Made by a program: the position numbers and the translations under genes | The notes under the pieces: generated by a model | Database searches by the model: none | The model's input: the letters and a program-made list of their open reading frames with translations, nothing else | Told to the model about the DNA's origin: nothing | Source of the DNA: Parvularculaceae bacterium | GTDB taxonomy: Bacteria > Pseudomonadota > Alphaproteobacteria > Caulobacterales > Parvularculaceae | Assembly (NCBI GenBank): GCA_027080545.1 | Contig: JALWRV010000075.1 | Coordinates: 1 to 8,449 of the forward strand | DNA length: 8,449 bases | Direction of reading: 5' to 3' | Part shown: in pieces, positions 1 through 6,826 of the stretch | Numbering within the stretch: position 1 is the stretch's first letter | How the letters are laid out: the number at the start of each line of letters is the position of its first letter

Positions 1-1
1 C

Positions 2-1408
2 GATGAAACCACGCAAAAAAAACAGCAACAGGCCGATAAAGAGATCGGTGGTGGATTTTTGTCTCGTTTTGTCACAATCGGCCCGAACGGGTTGGCGTTG
101 ACGCGCTCAGCGGGGGTTTTGTCGGTGCGTGTTGGAGGGGCTGCCGCTAATTTTTTCACTGTCGTGCTACTGACCCGCCTGTTGCCACCTGAAGGGGTGG
201 GGCTGGTCTTAAGCATGATTGCCATGAGTTTCATGTTTTCCGTATTGCTGACACTCAATCTTGAAAATGTTGCCATCCGTTTTTTACAACAGCCTTTAGA
301 GCGTGATGCTCTGCCGGAAGCGGCGACTTTTGTGCGCTATTCGATGAAGGTGAGTGGGGTGATGATGGTTTTAATCCTCCCGCTATATGGCGTTATCATT
401 CTCGCATTACACCCTGATTTAGCCACACATTGGGGCGCGATTATATTGGCGGCGCTGTCAATTCCGTTACTGGCTTTTTTGCGCATTGGTAGTCGTTATG
501 GGCAGGCCTTTCATAAAGTGTTTGTGGCCGTTCTGGCATGGGGGTTTTTCCGCCCTGTTCTTCTTTTGGCGGGGTTGGGCTTTTTGTTGTTGGGTAATGT
601 GGCGGTATCGATCACCACCATTTTGGGTGTTTTCGTCATTGCGGCTTTCTTGGCGTCTCTTGTGCAGGCTTTATTGCTTAGCCCGCATATGAAATTTATG
701 CGCGCGGCATCCATGAAACAGGCGCCGAGGCGCGAATGGACCCGTGCCGGCCTTTATCTGGCGGCAACGGTCTTTTTACTCGACTATTTCCAGAACAGCG
801 TATTGGTGGCGGCAGCACCAGTGTTGAGTGATGAGGCGATTGGTCAGCTTGGTGTGGTGTTGCGCATTGTCGGGGTTATGGGGATCGGGCAGATGGCGAT
901 CAATATGGCCACGGGCCAACAGGTCTCGCGCCATCATGCACGAGGAGAAATTCCCGCCATGTGCAAGGCGCTTTTTTTCGCTAATCATATGCGCTTTTGG
1001 CCAACATTGATCCTGTCAATCATCGTTGCCTTGATGGCAAAGCCGATATTATCGGTGTTTGGCGCAGACTATATTGGGGCGGCGAAGGCATTGCGCATTC
1101 TTGTTCTCGTGCCGGTGATCGGGTGTTTTTGGGGCAATGCGATATTATTGTTGAATATTCACGGCGCCAACAAGGCGATTGTTGCCCCATCCTTGGTAGC
1201 AACGCTGGTTTTGTTCATTATTCTGCCCTGGGCGGGGCGTTTTTACGGATTGGATGGGGTTGCATGGGCAGCGATTGCCATATTATTCGGTTTTCACTAT
1301 TGGCTCTACCTTAGAGCCCGCCGCGAAACCGGGGTGCGGGCGGCGATACCGGATTTGCTTGTCCCAGCGCGAAAAATACACCCACCCATAAAATCAAAGG
1401 ATTCATAA
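2..1408 (+). CDS. Wzx/MATE-type polysaccharide flippase, 5' end probably outside window
   Basis: This is a multi-pass inner-membrane protein of the polysaccharide flippase superfamily (Wzx/RfbX, MATE-like fold). Such proteins move undecaprenyl-diphosphate-linked oligosaccharide repeats from the cytoplasmic to the periplasmic face. The visible frame codes for 468 residues and is hydrophobic almost throughout, with roughly 12-14 membrane spans. It has the family-like early segment LLTRLLPPEGVG and the late segment FGADYIGAAKALRIL. The frame has no stop back to base 2. No ATG or GTG lies in frame before the TTG at 59, which would give 449 residues after a GGTGG-like ribosome site. I therefore treat the gene as possibly beginning upstream, with a polar Gln/Lys-rich N-terminal tail; TTG 59 is the alternative. 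The last 98 bases overlap the convergent polymerase/ligase gene. Context makes it the exporter of this cluster's EPS repeat (ExoT/Wzx role). Family certain, substrate inferred. Confidence 0.88.
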   Translation, partial: DETTQKKQQQADKEIGGGFLSRFVTIGPNGLALTRSAGVLSVRVGGAAANFFTVVLLTRLLPPEGVGLVLSMIAMSFMFSVLLTLNLENVAIRFLQQPLERDALPEAATFVRYSMKVSGVMMVLILPLYGVIILALHPDLATHWGAIILAALSIPLLAFLRIGSRYGQAFHKVFVAVLAWGFFRPVLLLAGLGFLLLGNVAVSITTILGVFVIAAFLASLVQALLLSPHMKFMRAASMKQAPRREWTRAGLYLAATVFLLDYFQNSVLVAAAPVLSDEAIGQLGVVLRIVGVMGIGQMAINMATGQQVSRHHARGEIPAMCKALFFANHMRFWPTLILSIIVALMAKPILSVFGADYIGAAKALRILVLVPVIGCFWGNAILLLNIHGANKAIVAPSLVATLVLFIILPWAGRFYGLDGVAWAAIAILFGFHYWLYLRARRETGVRAAIPDLLVPARKIHPPIKSKDS

Positions 1409-2597
1409 GCAGGGTTGAGAACATTTCTGATTCCGTAAAAGAGCGCAAAAACAACATCATCGCAATGGCAACAAAAAACGGATCTAGGCGTGATTGGTTT
1501 TGCCACCAATGGCGCACAAGCAAAAACAGACCTGTAAAAAATAACGCTATGAACAACAACATGCCGGGTAGGCCTAAGGCCACGCCGGATTCCAGATAGG
1601 CATTGTGAAAATAAAATTGACTGCCTTCATGTTGGAATTGATTAGCGATGATCACGGCGGCGTTTACTTCGTCGCGCCAAAAATTTCCGGCCCCCACCCC
1701 GAGCAGGGGATTTTTTTCTATGGCGTCAAGGGCTACCTGCCAAATATCCGTGCGCCCGGTCAATGTGGTGCTTTTGCCCAAGGCTTGCAGCCCGTCTTTC
1801 CATGGATCAAAGCGCAACAGGTTGGACAAGAGCAATCCCCCGAGGGACCCTATAGCTACTAGAGCCGAGAGCAAAAGGGCTCTCAACCCCCGCACCCTAA
1901 TGGCGGCGCGCCAGATGAGTACCAAAAAACCGAGTAGGGATATGAGGGCCAGATAGAGCAAGACAGCGGTGGCCGATTGCGCCTTGAACAGTAAAATGGC
2001 CGCCGGCAGTAATATGGCACCGCCCAATAAGCGCCAGACAGGATCATAATTTTTATCGCTTAAGGCGATAAGCCCTGCAAAAGACAGGATCAACATGCGC
2101 ACACCCAGCACGTTTTTTTGCGGGAATACACCGATAACCGCATAGCCCCCATCAATACCACCAACAAATTGGCGCTGCATATTAAACAGGCTTGCGACCA
2201 TTAAGATGGTGGAAGAAATCAGCACCGCAACCACGAATTGGCGATGGTTGAGACGGGTGGCGGTATAAAGAGCAACCAACAGACCGATTGACATTAAAAC
2301 CGCAAAGCGGATGGCTTCAAATGGGGCCGCGGCCCACAGAGTCGAGAGCAAGGCAAGAGCGGGTAAGAGAAAAAACAGGCGGGCCCGCTTCAGGGCCGGT
2401 ATCATGTCACGCCAATGCAATCCTATCATCACCAGCATGAGCAAGGCCACCGGATAGCGCAGAGGCGCGGCCATGGGAAACTCCAGCGGCAGAACAATCA
2501 ACCAGAGAATGGTCAATAGCTCATCAAGCATATTGCCCTTACCGGTTTGCAGTGCGTGGCTTTTGGCAAAGAATCGTGGGGTGGCGCTGATATGCAT
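1311..2597 (-). CDS. O-antigen ligase/polymerase family (Wzy/WaaL) membrane protein
   Basis: This is a 428-residue polytopic membrane protein with the Wzy_C (O-antigen ligase) pattern, with about 10-12 membrane spans. The large periplasmic loop follows GRTDIW (Arg near residue 282) and GVGAGNFW and contains FHNAYLE (His near 331), matching the conserved H-N-x-Y-L of the family. These enzymes transfer an undecaprenyl-diphosphate-linked glycan en bloc, either to another repeat (Wzy/ExoQ) or to lipid A or protein (WaaL/PglL-like). The sequence does not say which. In an EPS cluster a polymerase role is likely. The ATG at 2597 is chosen because it shares its A with the upstream TGA (TGATG) and has AAGGGGAA about six bases before it. 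A TTG at 2600 and a Met 23 codons downstream (2531) are alternatives. It is cotranscribed with the sulfotransferase gene, and its final 98 bases are antisense to the flippase gene. Confidence 0.87.
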   Translation of the reverse strand: MHISATPRFFAKSHALQTGKGNMLDELLTILWLIVLPLEFPMAAPLRYPVALLMLVMIGLHWRDMIPALKRARLFFLLPALALLSTLWAAAPFEAIRFAVLMSIGLLVALYTATRLNHRQFVVAVLISSTILMVASLFNMQRQFVGGIDGGYAVIGVFPQKNVLGVRMLILSFAGLIALSDKNYDPVWRLLGGAILLPAAILLFKAQSATAVLLYLALISLLGFLVLIWRAAIRVRGLRALLLSALVAIGSLGGLLLSNLLRFDPWKDGLQALGKSTTLTGRTDIWQVALDAIEKNPLLGVGAGNFWRDEVNAAVIIANQFQHEGSQFYFHNAYLESGVALGLPGMLLFIALFFTGLFLLVRHWWQNQSRLDPFFVAIAMMLFLRSFTESEMFSTLLMNPLILWVGVFFALGQANPVSPPAPRFRGGL

Positions 2598-3496
2598 CAA
2601 TGTTCCCCTTGATCAAAGTTTAAGCCAGTGGCCTTGTGGAAAAGTTCTATGTCTTCTTCAAGATGGGCATATATTTCTGCACGCAAGGCCGGACTAAACT
2701 CTATTTTGGGTTGATGATTCTTGCGAGAAAAATGTTTTTTCAATTTTTGTTTATTTTCCGCACTAAGACCGGAGCGTAACATTTTACCCATTGGGGTTTG
2801 GCTGGCGCGTGTCCACCAGCGGGGTAATTTTTGTAAATTTTCGCTGTCATTGAGGCGGCTTGTGCTTTGCTCATGATCGGTCAAATTGAACCCTAGAAAA
2901 TCGGCTAGTTTGGTTTTCGCCTGATGGGGGGCTTGCAGCCATTGGTTATAATCAAGAATGAGAAACTGATCGGCAGAAAAATAGTCCCACCATATTTGCA
3001 GTTGGTAAAAATAGCGACTGGTGGCAAGGATATGGGCCCCGACCTCCGATCCGAGTAAGGCTTCCGGTTCGGGCATGTTTTGCCCCATGGCGAGAGAGTG
3101 ATGATAGTGGGAAATAGCGCGGGCCACCGGATCGCGGGCGATAAAAATAATCTTCATCTGGGCATTGGCTTTGGCGGCGCGGGCAGGAACATTTTTGAAG
3201 ACGTCGCGCTTGGTATAGTTGGGCGATATATCGCCACGCAACATGGTGTGAGGGCAAAATTGTTTTTGATACCATTGAGGACCCCGGCCATAGTTTTTCT
3301 CAGCGATGAAAAAGTCGCTTTCCTTTGATTTTGCCATGGTAAGGTCGGGTTGGCTTGTCAGCCAATGATGCAGGGCAGTGGTACCGGCACGCATGGCACC
3401 GATGACCAGAAAATCAACAAGGGGACGCGCTGCTTCACCCTGCCTGTGCCATTTTGAACCAGTATGCTGTTCCGCCATTTTCGCCAATCCGAGCAT
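2597..3496 (-). CDS. PAPS-dependent carbohydrate sulfotransferase
   Basis: This is a 299-residue soluble sulfotransferase of the Sulfotransfer_1 (heparan/NDST-like) type, which moves sulfate from PAPS to a hydroxyl or amino group of a sugar. Motifs appear in the expected order. The 5'-phosphosulfate loop is IGAMRAGTTAL (residues 32-42). KESDFF (58-63) matches the KE-x-x-FF element near the catalytic site. GDISPNY (88-94) follows. The 3'-phosphate-binding RDPVARAIS lies at 121-129 with the Arg and Ser positions intact. The Lys/Arg-rich stretch near residue 245-260 is common in this fold. No signal peptide or membrane span is seen, so it should act in the cytoplasm, probably on lipid-linked intermediates. 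The ATG at 3496 has AGGAG six bases upstream. It is the first gene of the minus-strand unit with the Wzy-family gene. Family is secure; the acceptor is inferred to be the EPS made here. Confidence 0.9.
   Translation of the reverse strand: MLGLAKMAEQHTGSKWHRQGEAARPLVDFLVIGAMRAGTTALHHWLTSQPDLTMAKSKESDFFIAEKNYGRGPQWYQKQFCPHTMLRGDISPNYTKRDVFKNVPARAAKANAQMKIIFIARDPVARAISHYHHSLAMGQNMPEPEALLGSEVGAHILATSRYFYQLQIWWDYFSADQFLILDYNQWLQAPHQAKTKLADFLGFNLTDHEQSTSRLNDSENLQKLPRWWTRASQTPMGKMLRSGLSAENKQKLKKHFSRKNHQPKIEFSPALRAEIYAHLEEDIELFHKATGLNFDQGEH
2603..2610 (-). promoter_or_regulatory. Shine-Dalgarno site deciding the Wzy-family start
   Basis: On the minus strand AAGGGGAA sits inside the last codons of the sulfotransferase gene, about six bases before the ATG at 2597. 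It supports the TGATG-coupled start over the later Met codon and over the TTG at 2600, which lies only three bases upstream of that ATG. Confidence 0.6.
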
Positions 3497-3514
3497 GCTT
3501 TTCTCCTGCCCTCT

Positions 3515-3523
3515 ATTATAGCA
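3515..3523 (-). promoter_or_regulatory. extended -10 promoter of the sulfotransferase/Wzy-family unit
   Basis: Read on the minus strand, these bases are TGCTATAAT, a perfect extended -10 (TGnTATAAT) of the sigma70 type. No good -35 lies at 16-18 bases, which fits extended -10 promoters. Transcription would begin near 3508, giving a leader of only about 12 bases containing the AGGAG ribosome site. Prediction from sequence only. Confidence 0.55.
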
Positions 3524-3530
3524 AATATTG

Positions 3531-3550
3531 CGCCATTTCCCGTCATGGCG
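3531..3550. promoter_or_regulatory. inverted repeat CGCCAT-N8-ATGGCG, candidate operator
   Basis: A perfect 6-bp inverted repeat with an 8-base spacer is centred at 3540.5. It is immediately upstream of the extended -10 for the minus-strand unit, exactly where the -35 element would be, and upstream of the divergent ExoA-like gene. Size and spacing suit a dimeric DNA-binding regulator. The regulator is unknown. Confidence 0.35.
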
Positions 3551-3615
3551 GTAGGCTATAGGCGCAAAAACAGCGCATTTGGTGGTTAACGGCCCGGCAA
3601 GTCCGAAGGGCTAGG

Positions 3616-4722
3616 GTGGCACTCAAATTGCGGACCCTCTTACTAGGAAAAGGAAGCGAACGAGAATTGATGGCAGACGGCGGGCAAGCAAAGGAAACTG
3701 GTTTGAAGCAGGCGCAGGATTTTCATGATCTCGCGTCGCGCACGCTGGTGGCTATTCCGGCATTGAACGAGCAGGCGCATATCGTTCAATGCCTCGAATC
3801 TTTGCGCCTCGGCATGGATGAGGCCCTGTTTCATGCCTTTGAAATAATTGTGGCGGATGGCGGGTCGCAAGACCAGACAGTCGCTCTGGTCGAGCAATAT
3901 GCTGCCGATTATCCGAATGTGCGATGCATCGAAAATCAAGGCCGATTGCAATCGGCAGGGGTCAATGAGGTGGCGCGAGCGGGGGCTGTGGGCAGGGATA
4001 TTCTCATTCGTTGTGATGCGCATGCGGCCTATCCGAAGGGCTTTTTAAAACGCTGTCTTGAAGCATGGCAGCAGCATCAGGTGAGTGCCGTGGTCTTTCC
4101 CATGGATGCGGTGGGCAGGGGCTGTTTTCAAAAAGCCAATGCATGGATTGTCGATACGAGGCTTGGGTCCGGTGGCTCAGCCCATCGCGGTGGGCAACGA
4201 TCCGGTTTTGTGGATCATGGCCATCATGGTATTTTTGATCGCGCCATTTTTTTGCGCCTTGGGGGCTATGATGAAGAATTTTCTCACAATGAAGATGCGG
4301 AATTTGACGCCCGTTTGCGGGCCAGCGGGGGTAAAATATGGCTCGATGCAACAATCCGCATTGGATATTTTCCGCGTAGCACGATGGCGTCTTTGTGGCG
4401 ACAATATTTCAACTATGGTGTTGGCCGGGCGCGCAATATTTTAAAAAATAAATTACGACCACGATTCCGGCAAATGATACCTTTATTAAATATTGGTGCG
4501 TTGGTAGCGAGTTTTTTTATCTGGCCTTTTCACCCTATTGGCGCCTTGTGGCCTGTGCTTTATGGCGGGCTCTTATTGGGCAGCAGCCTATGGATGACGA
4601 TTGCGCATCGCTCAGCTTGTGGCCTTTTAAGCGGGGTGGCGTTGGGGATTATTCATCTGGCTTGGGGGATTGGATTTCTTGTCGGGTGCGGGCGGTATTT
4701 GGCTAGGGGAGTATGGCGATGA
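3616..4722 (+). CDS. exoA: ExoA-like GT2 glycosyltransferase with C-terminal membrane anchor
   Basis: This is a family-2 (GT-A) glycosyltransferase of 368 residues resembling succinoglycan ExoA, which adds the second sugar to the undecaprenyl-diphosphate-linked first sugar. Visible motifs are LVAIPALNE (44-52, nucleotide-binding strand), VADGGSQDQT (from about 79), RCDAHAAYP (Asp134, the DXD-equivalent), VDHGHHG (from about 199, characteristic of ExoA-like proteins) and NEDAEFD (225-231, ED catalytic-base region). About three hydrophobic segments after residue 290 should anchor it at the inner face of the cytoplasmic membrane. The start is a GTG with GAAGGG five bases upstream. An ATG at 3670, 18 codons in, is the alternative and loses nothing conserved. 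The gene ends in an ATGA overlap with the next gene. Family is clear; ExoA identity is by motif and by gene order, and the sugar and linkage are not readable. Confidence 0.86.
   Translation: MALKLRTLLLGKGSERELMADGGQAKETGLKQAQDFHDLASRTLVAIPALNEQAHIVQCLESLRLGMDEALFHAFEIIVADGGSQDQTVALVEQYAADYPNVRCIENQGRLQSAGVNEVARAGAVGRDILIRCDAHAAYPKGFLKRCLEAWQQHQVSAVVFPMDAVGRGCFQKANAWIVDTRLGSGGSAHRGGQRSGFVDHGHHGIFDRAIFLRLGGYDEEFSHNEDAEFDARLRASGGKIWLDATIRIGYFPRSTMASLWRQYFNYGVGRARNILKNKLRPRFRQMIPLLNIGALVASFFIWPFHPIGALWPVLYGGLLLGSSLWMTIAHRSACGLLSGVALGIIHLAWGIGFLVGCGRYLARGVWR
4705..4711 (+). promoter_or_regulatory. Shine-Dalgarno site deciding the ExoL-like start
   Basis: AGGGGAG lies within the last codons of the ExoA-like gene. 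It is seven bases from the ATG at 4719 but only one base from the ATG at 4713, so the second ATG, which forms the ATGA overlap, is preferred. Confidence 0.55.
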
Positions 4723-5858
4723 AGGTGATTTTCTTTGCCCATGATGCCAATGATGCCACCGTGGCCAAGCGGGTGCGCGCTTTGCAGCGTGATGGCCATG
4801 AGGTGCGCGGGTTGATGATGCGACGCGGCCCCGTGCGAGAATATCCGTGGTCGAATATAGACCTCGGGGAAACCCATGATGCGCGCTTTTTTCATCGTTA
4901 TTTACAAGTGCGCAAGGCGATTAGCCATTATGCCAATTTTGAAAATATGGTGCGTGATTGCGATGTGATTATCGCACGCAATCCGGACATGCTGATGTGT
5001 GCGGTTGGCATATTGAAAAAACTATCCCTATCAAAGCCCTTAATTTATGAATGCCTTGATATCCACCATCATTTAAGTCGGGAGGATATAATAGGTTGGA
5101 TTGGGCGGCGGTTGGAAGGACGATTGCTTGACCATGTATCGCTGATATTGGTTTCATCGCCTTCTTTTGAGAGCGCCTATTTTACTCGCTACCATGGGCA
5201 AACCCCTGTCATGCTTTTAGAAAACCGCCTATTGACCCCGCCACCGGGGTTATCTGGCGACATGGTGCGCACATCACAGCCGCCATCGGCTTTGTTGCGC
5301 ATTGGTTGGTTCGGTATTTTACGGTGTCGGCGATCCTTTGACCTGTTGCGTGATTGTGCGCAGCGTTTTCCGGGGCAGGTGGAAATCATTATGCGCGGTA
5401 AATTTGCAACCAGTGCGGTGGGTAATCTTGAGGCAGAAATAGAAAAAGTGCCGAATATGACCTATCACGGCCCCTATCAATCGCCGGATGATTTGGCCAC
5501 CCTTTATGGCGGTGTGGATTTGGTTTGGGCCGGGGATTTTTTTCAAGCTGGTTATAATTCACGCTGGTTATTGCCAAACCGTCTCTATGAAGGGGGGTTA
5601 TTCGCTGTGCCGCCAATCGCCCCGGCCCATAGCGAGACCGGGGCTTGGATTGAGCGCCATGAAATAGGGTATGTCTTGCCGGAACCGTTGGAAAATAGTC
5701 TCGCCCATCTGGTTGAGCAATTATTGCGTGATAGACAATCTATTCGTCACAAGAAAGAAAAATTGAAAAACATGGAACCGGCAACATTTATTGAACCTGT
5801 CGGTACGATGAGTGATATTCTTGAAGCGGCTTTGATGCGCTATGCTGAGGCGGCTTGA
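4719..5858 (+). CDS. exoL: ExoL-like GT-B glycosyltransferase
   Basis: This is a soluble or peripheral GT-B fold glycosyltransferase of 379 residues, expected to add the third sugar of the lipid-linked repeat. The N-terminal domain begins with the Rossmann strand MKVIFFAHDANDATVAKRV and contains YECLDIHHHLSRE and then LVSSPSFE. The C-terminal donor domain starts near LLRIGWFGILRCRRSFDLL and ends with LPNRLYEGG (Glu291). The Glu normally eight residues before that one in the GT4 EX7E motif is Trp283 here. No membrane span or signal peptide is seen. It is assigned as ExoL-like because of its general N-terminal and C-terminal pattern and because it sits between ExoA- and ExoM-like genes, as in the Sinorhizobium exo cluster. 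The ATG at 4719 overlaps the upstream stop by four bases; 4713 is a possible alternative. GT-B fold is sure, the ExoL name is moderately sure. Confidence 0.78.
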   Translation: MKVIFFAHDANDATVAKRVRALQRDGHEVRGLMMRRGPVREYPWSNIDLGETHDARFFHRYLQVRKAISHYANFENMVRDCDVIIARNPDMLMCAVGILKKLSLSKPLIYECLDIHHHLSREDIIGWIGRRLEGRLLDHVSLILVSSPSFESAYFTRYHGQTPVMLLENRLLTPPPGLSGDMVRTSQPPSALLRIGWFGILRCRRSFDLLRDCAQRFPGQVEIIMRGKFATSAVGNLEAEIEKVPNMTYHGPYQSPDDLATLYGGVDLVWAGDFFQAGYNSRWLLPNRLYEGGLFAVPPIAPAHSETGAWIERHEIGYVLPEPLENSLAHLVEQLLRDRQSIRHKKEKLKNMEPATFIEPVGTMSDILEAALMRYAEAA

Positions 5859-6793
5859 TGTCTGGTCATATCACACAAAATACGGCGCATATTCATGTTG
5901 CCATCGCGACTTTCCAGCGCCCTTGTTTGGAGGATTGTTTGCGCTCTCTGACGGCGCAAATTTTGCCATCAGGGGTACGGATGAGCGTGCTGGTTGCTGA
6001 CAATGACGAGACCCCGAGCGCCCAAACATTGGTGGCAAAATGGGCGGTAAAAGCACCATTTCCAGTCCGTTATATTCATGCCCCGGCCCGTAATATTGCT
6101 CGTGCGCGCAATGCCTGCCTTGAAGCCGCGACCCAAGGCGCGGATCAATGGATCGCTTTTATTGATGATGATGAAACAGCCCCGCCTGATTGGCTCGCGC
6201 GGCTTTATCTGGAAGCCGTGGCGCATGATTTAACGGCAGTTTTTGGCCCTTCTCGTGCAGGCTATCCTGAAGCCGCGCCAGATTGGATGCGCTCCTTACG
6301 GCCCCATGATAATATTCCTAAGGTAAGAGGCTCTATTATTGAAACCGGTCACACCTGTAATGGCCTCTTACGATGGCATGGGGCGGTTTCCCAATTGCGG
6401 TTTGATGAAGCCTATGGTCGAACCGGTGGGGAAGATACGGATTTTTTCTTTCGGGCTTTTCGCAAGGGCGCCCGTTTTGGTCTCAGCGATGTGGCCGTGG
6501 AAGAGCTGGTTAGTTCGGAACGGTTGACTGAACCATGGTTGATGGCGCGGGAGCATCGCGCCGGCCAATCCTATGCACGCCATGCACGCTCCACCGGTCT
6601 GGGTCGGTTTTGGGTTAGCCTGTCGGCCTTTGCCAAAATGGTTTATTGCCGATTGCGGATGATCGGGAAGAAACAAGGTGATGTGGATTATCACTATTGG
6701 CACTTGCGCAGCGCCTTTCATGGGGGGGCGGCGTCTCGGCTTTTGGGGGCCAACATGGCCAGTCTTTATGGCGAAGATAGCCCATCAACCTGA
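5858..6793 (+). CDS. exoM: ExoM-like GT2 glycosyltransferase
   Basis: This is a family-2 glycosyltransferase of 311 residues closely resembling succinoglycan ExoM, a glucosyltransferase extending the lipid-linked trisaccharide. The ExoM-type landmarks run in order: HVAIATFQRP (13-22), VADNDETPSA (46-55), AFIDDDE (Asp103-105, Glu106, metal and nucleotide-sugar site), WMRS (143-146), TGHTCNGLLR (163-172) and GGEDTDFF (190-197, catalytic-base ED). A near C-terminal SLYG also matches my recollection of ExoM. There is no clear membrane anchor, and a basic C-terminal region may bind the membrane. The ATG at 5858 shares its A with the preceding TGA (TGATG), and GAGG lies seven bases upstream; a TTG at 5855 is a less likely start. 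It is the last gene of the three-gene plus-strand unit and is followed by a hairpin. Donor and linkage are inferred only. Confidence 0.87.
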   Translation: MSGHITQNTAHIHVAIATFQRPCLEDCLRSLTAQILPSGVRMSVLVADNDETPSAQTLVAKWAVKAPFPVRYIHAPARNIARARNACLEAATQGADQWIAFIDDDETAPPDWLARLYLEAVAHDLTAVFGPSRAGYPEAAPDWMRSLRPHDNIPKVRGSIIETGHTCNGLLRWHGAVSQLRFDEAYGRTGGEDTDFFFRAFRKGARFGLSDVAVEELVSSERLTEPWLMAREHRAGQSYARHARSTGLGRFWVSLSAFAKMVYCRLRMIGKKQGDVDYHYWHLRSAFHGGAASRLLGANMASLYGEDSPST

Positions 6794-6826
6794 GGGGAGG
6801 CTTATTTCTGTGTTAATAAGCCCCTT
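6794..6826. terminator. hairpin between convergent exoM- and exoY-like genes, likely bidirectional terminator
   Basis: GGCTTATT (6799-6806) pairs perfectly with AATAAGCC (6815-6822) across an 8-base loop. Beyond a bulged A, GG at 6796-6797 pairs with CC at 6823-6824, with further possible G-U pairs. The right arm includes the TAA stop of the minus-strand gene. Only a short T run follows on the plus strand, so its strength is uncertain. Confidence 0.5.

Noticed and set aside
1317..1350. GC-rich GCCCGC/GCGGGC inverted pair as a terminator between the convergent genes
   Set aside because: It lies within both coding frames, has no T tract on either strand and can be explained by arginine and alanine codons.
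1605..1956. Plus-strand frames of 85 and 102 codons opposite the Wzy-family gene
   Set aside because: They are antisense to a gene with clear family motifs, have no recognisable domain and lack convincing ribosome sites.
3551..3615. Plus-strand promoter for the ExoA-like gene (TATAGG at 3557-3562)
   Set aside because: No -35 lies at acceptable spacing; the nearest TTGCGC is 23 bases away, so I could not support a specific promoter.
3643..4023. Minus-strand frame of 126 codons opposite the ExoA-like gene
   Set aside because: It lies fully inside a conserved glycosyltransferase gene; its composition reflects the complementary codons and no domain is visible.
4085..4444. Plus-strand frame of 119 codons inside the ExoA-like gene
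   Set aside because: It is a shifted reading of the same strand; the conserved DHGHHG and NEDAEFD motifs lie in the main frame, so there is no sign of a frameshift.
6368..6721. Minus-strand frame of 117 codons opposite the ExoM-like gene
   Set aside because: It is antisense to a well-matched glycosyltransferase and has no recognisable family features.
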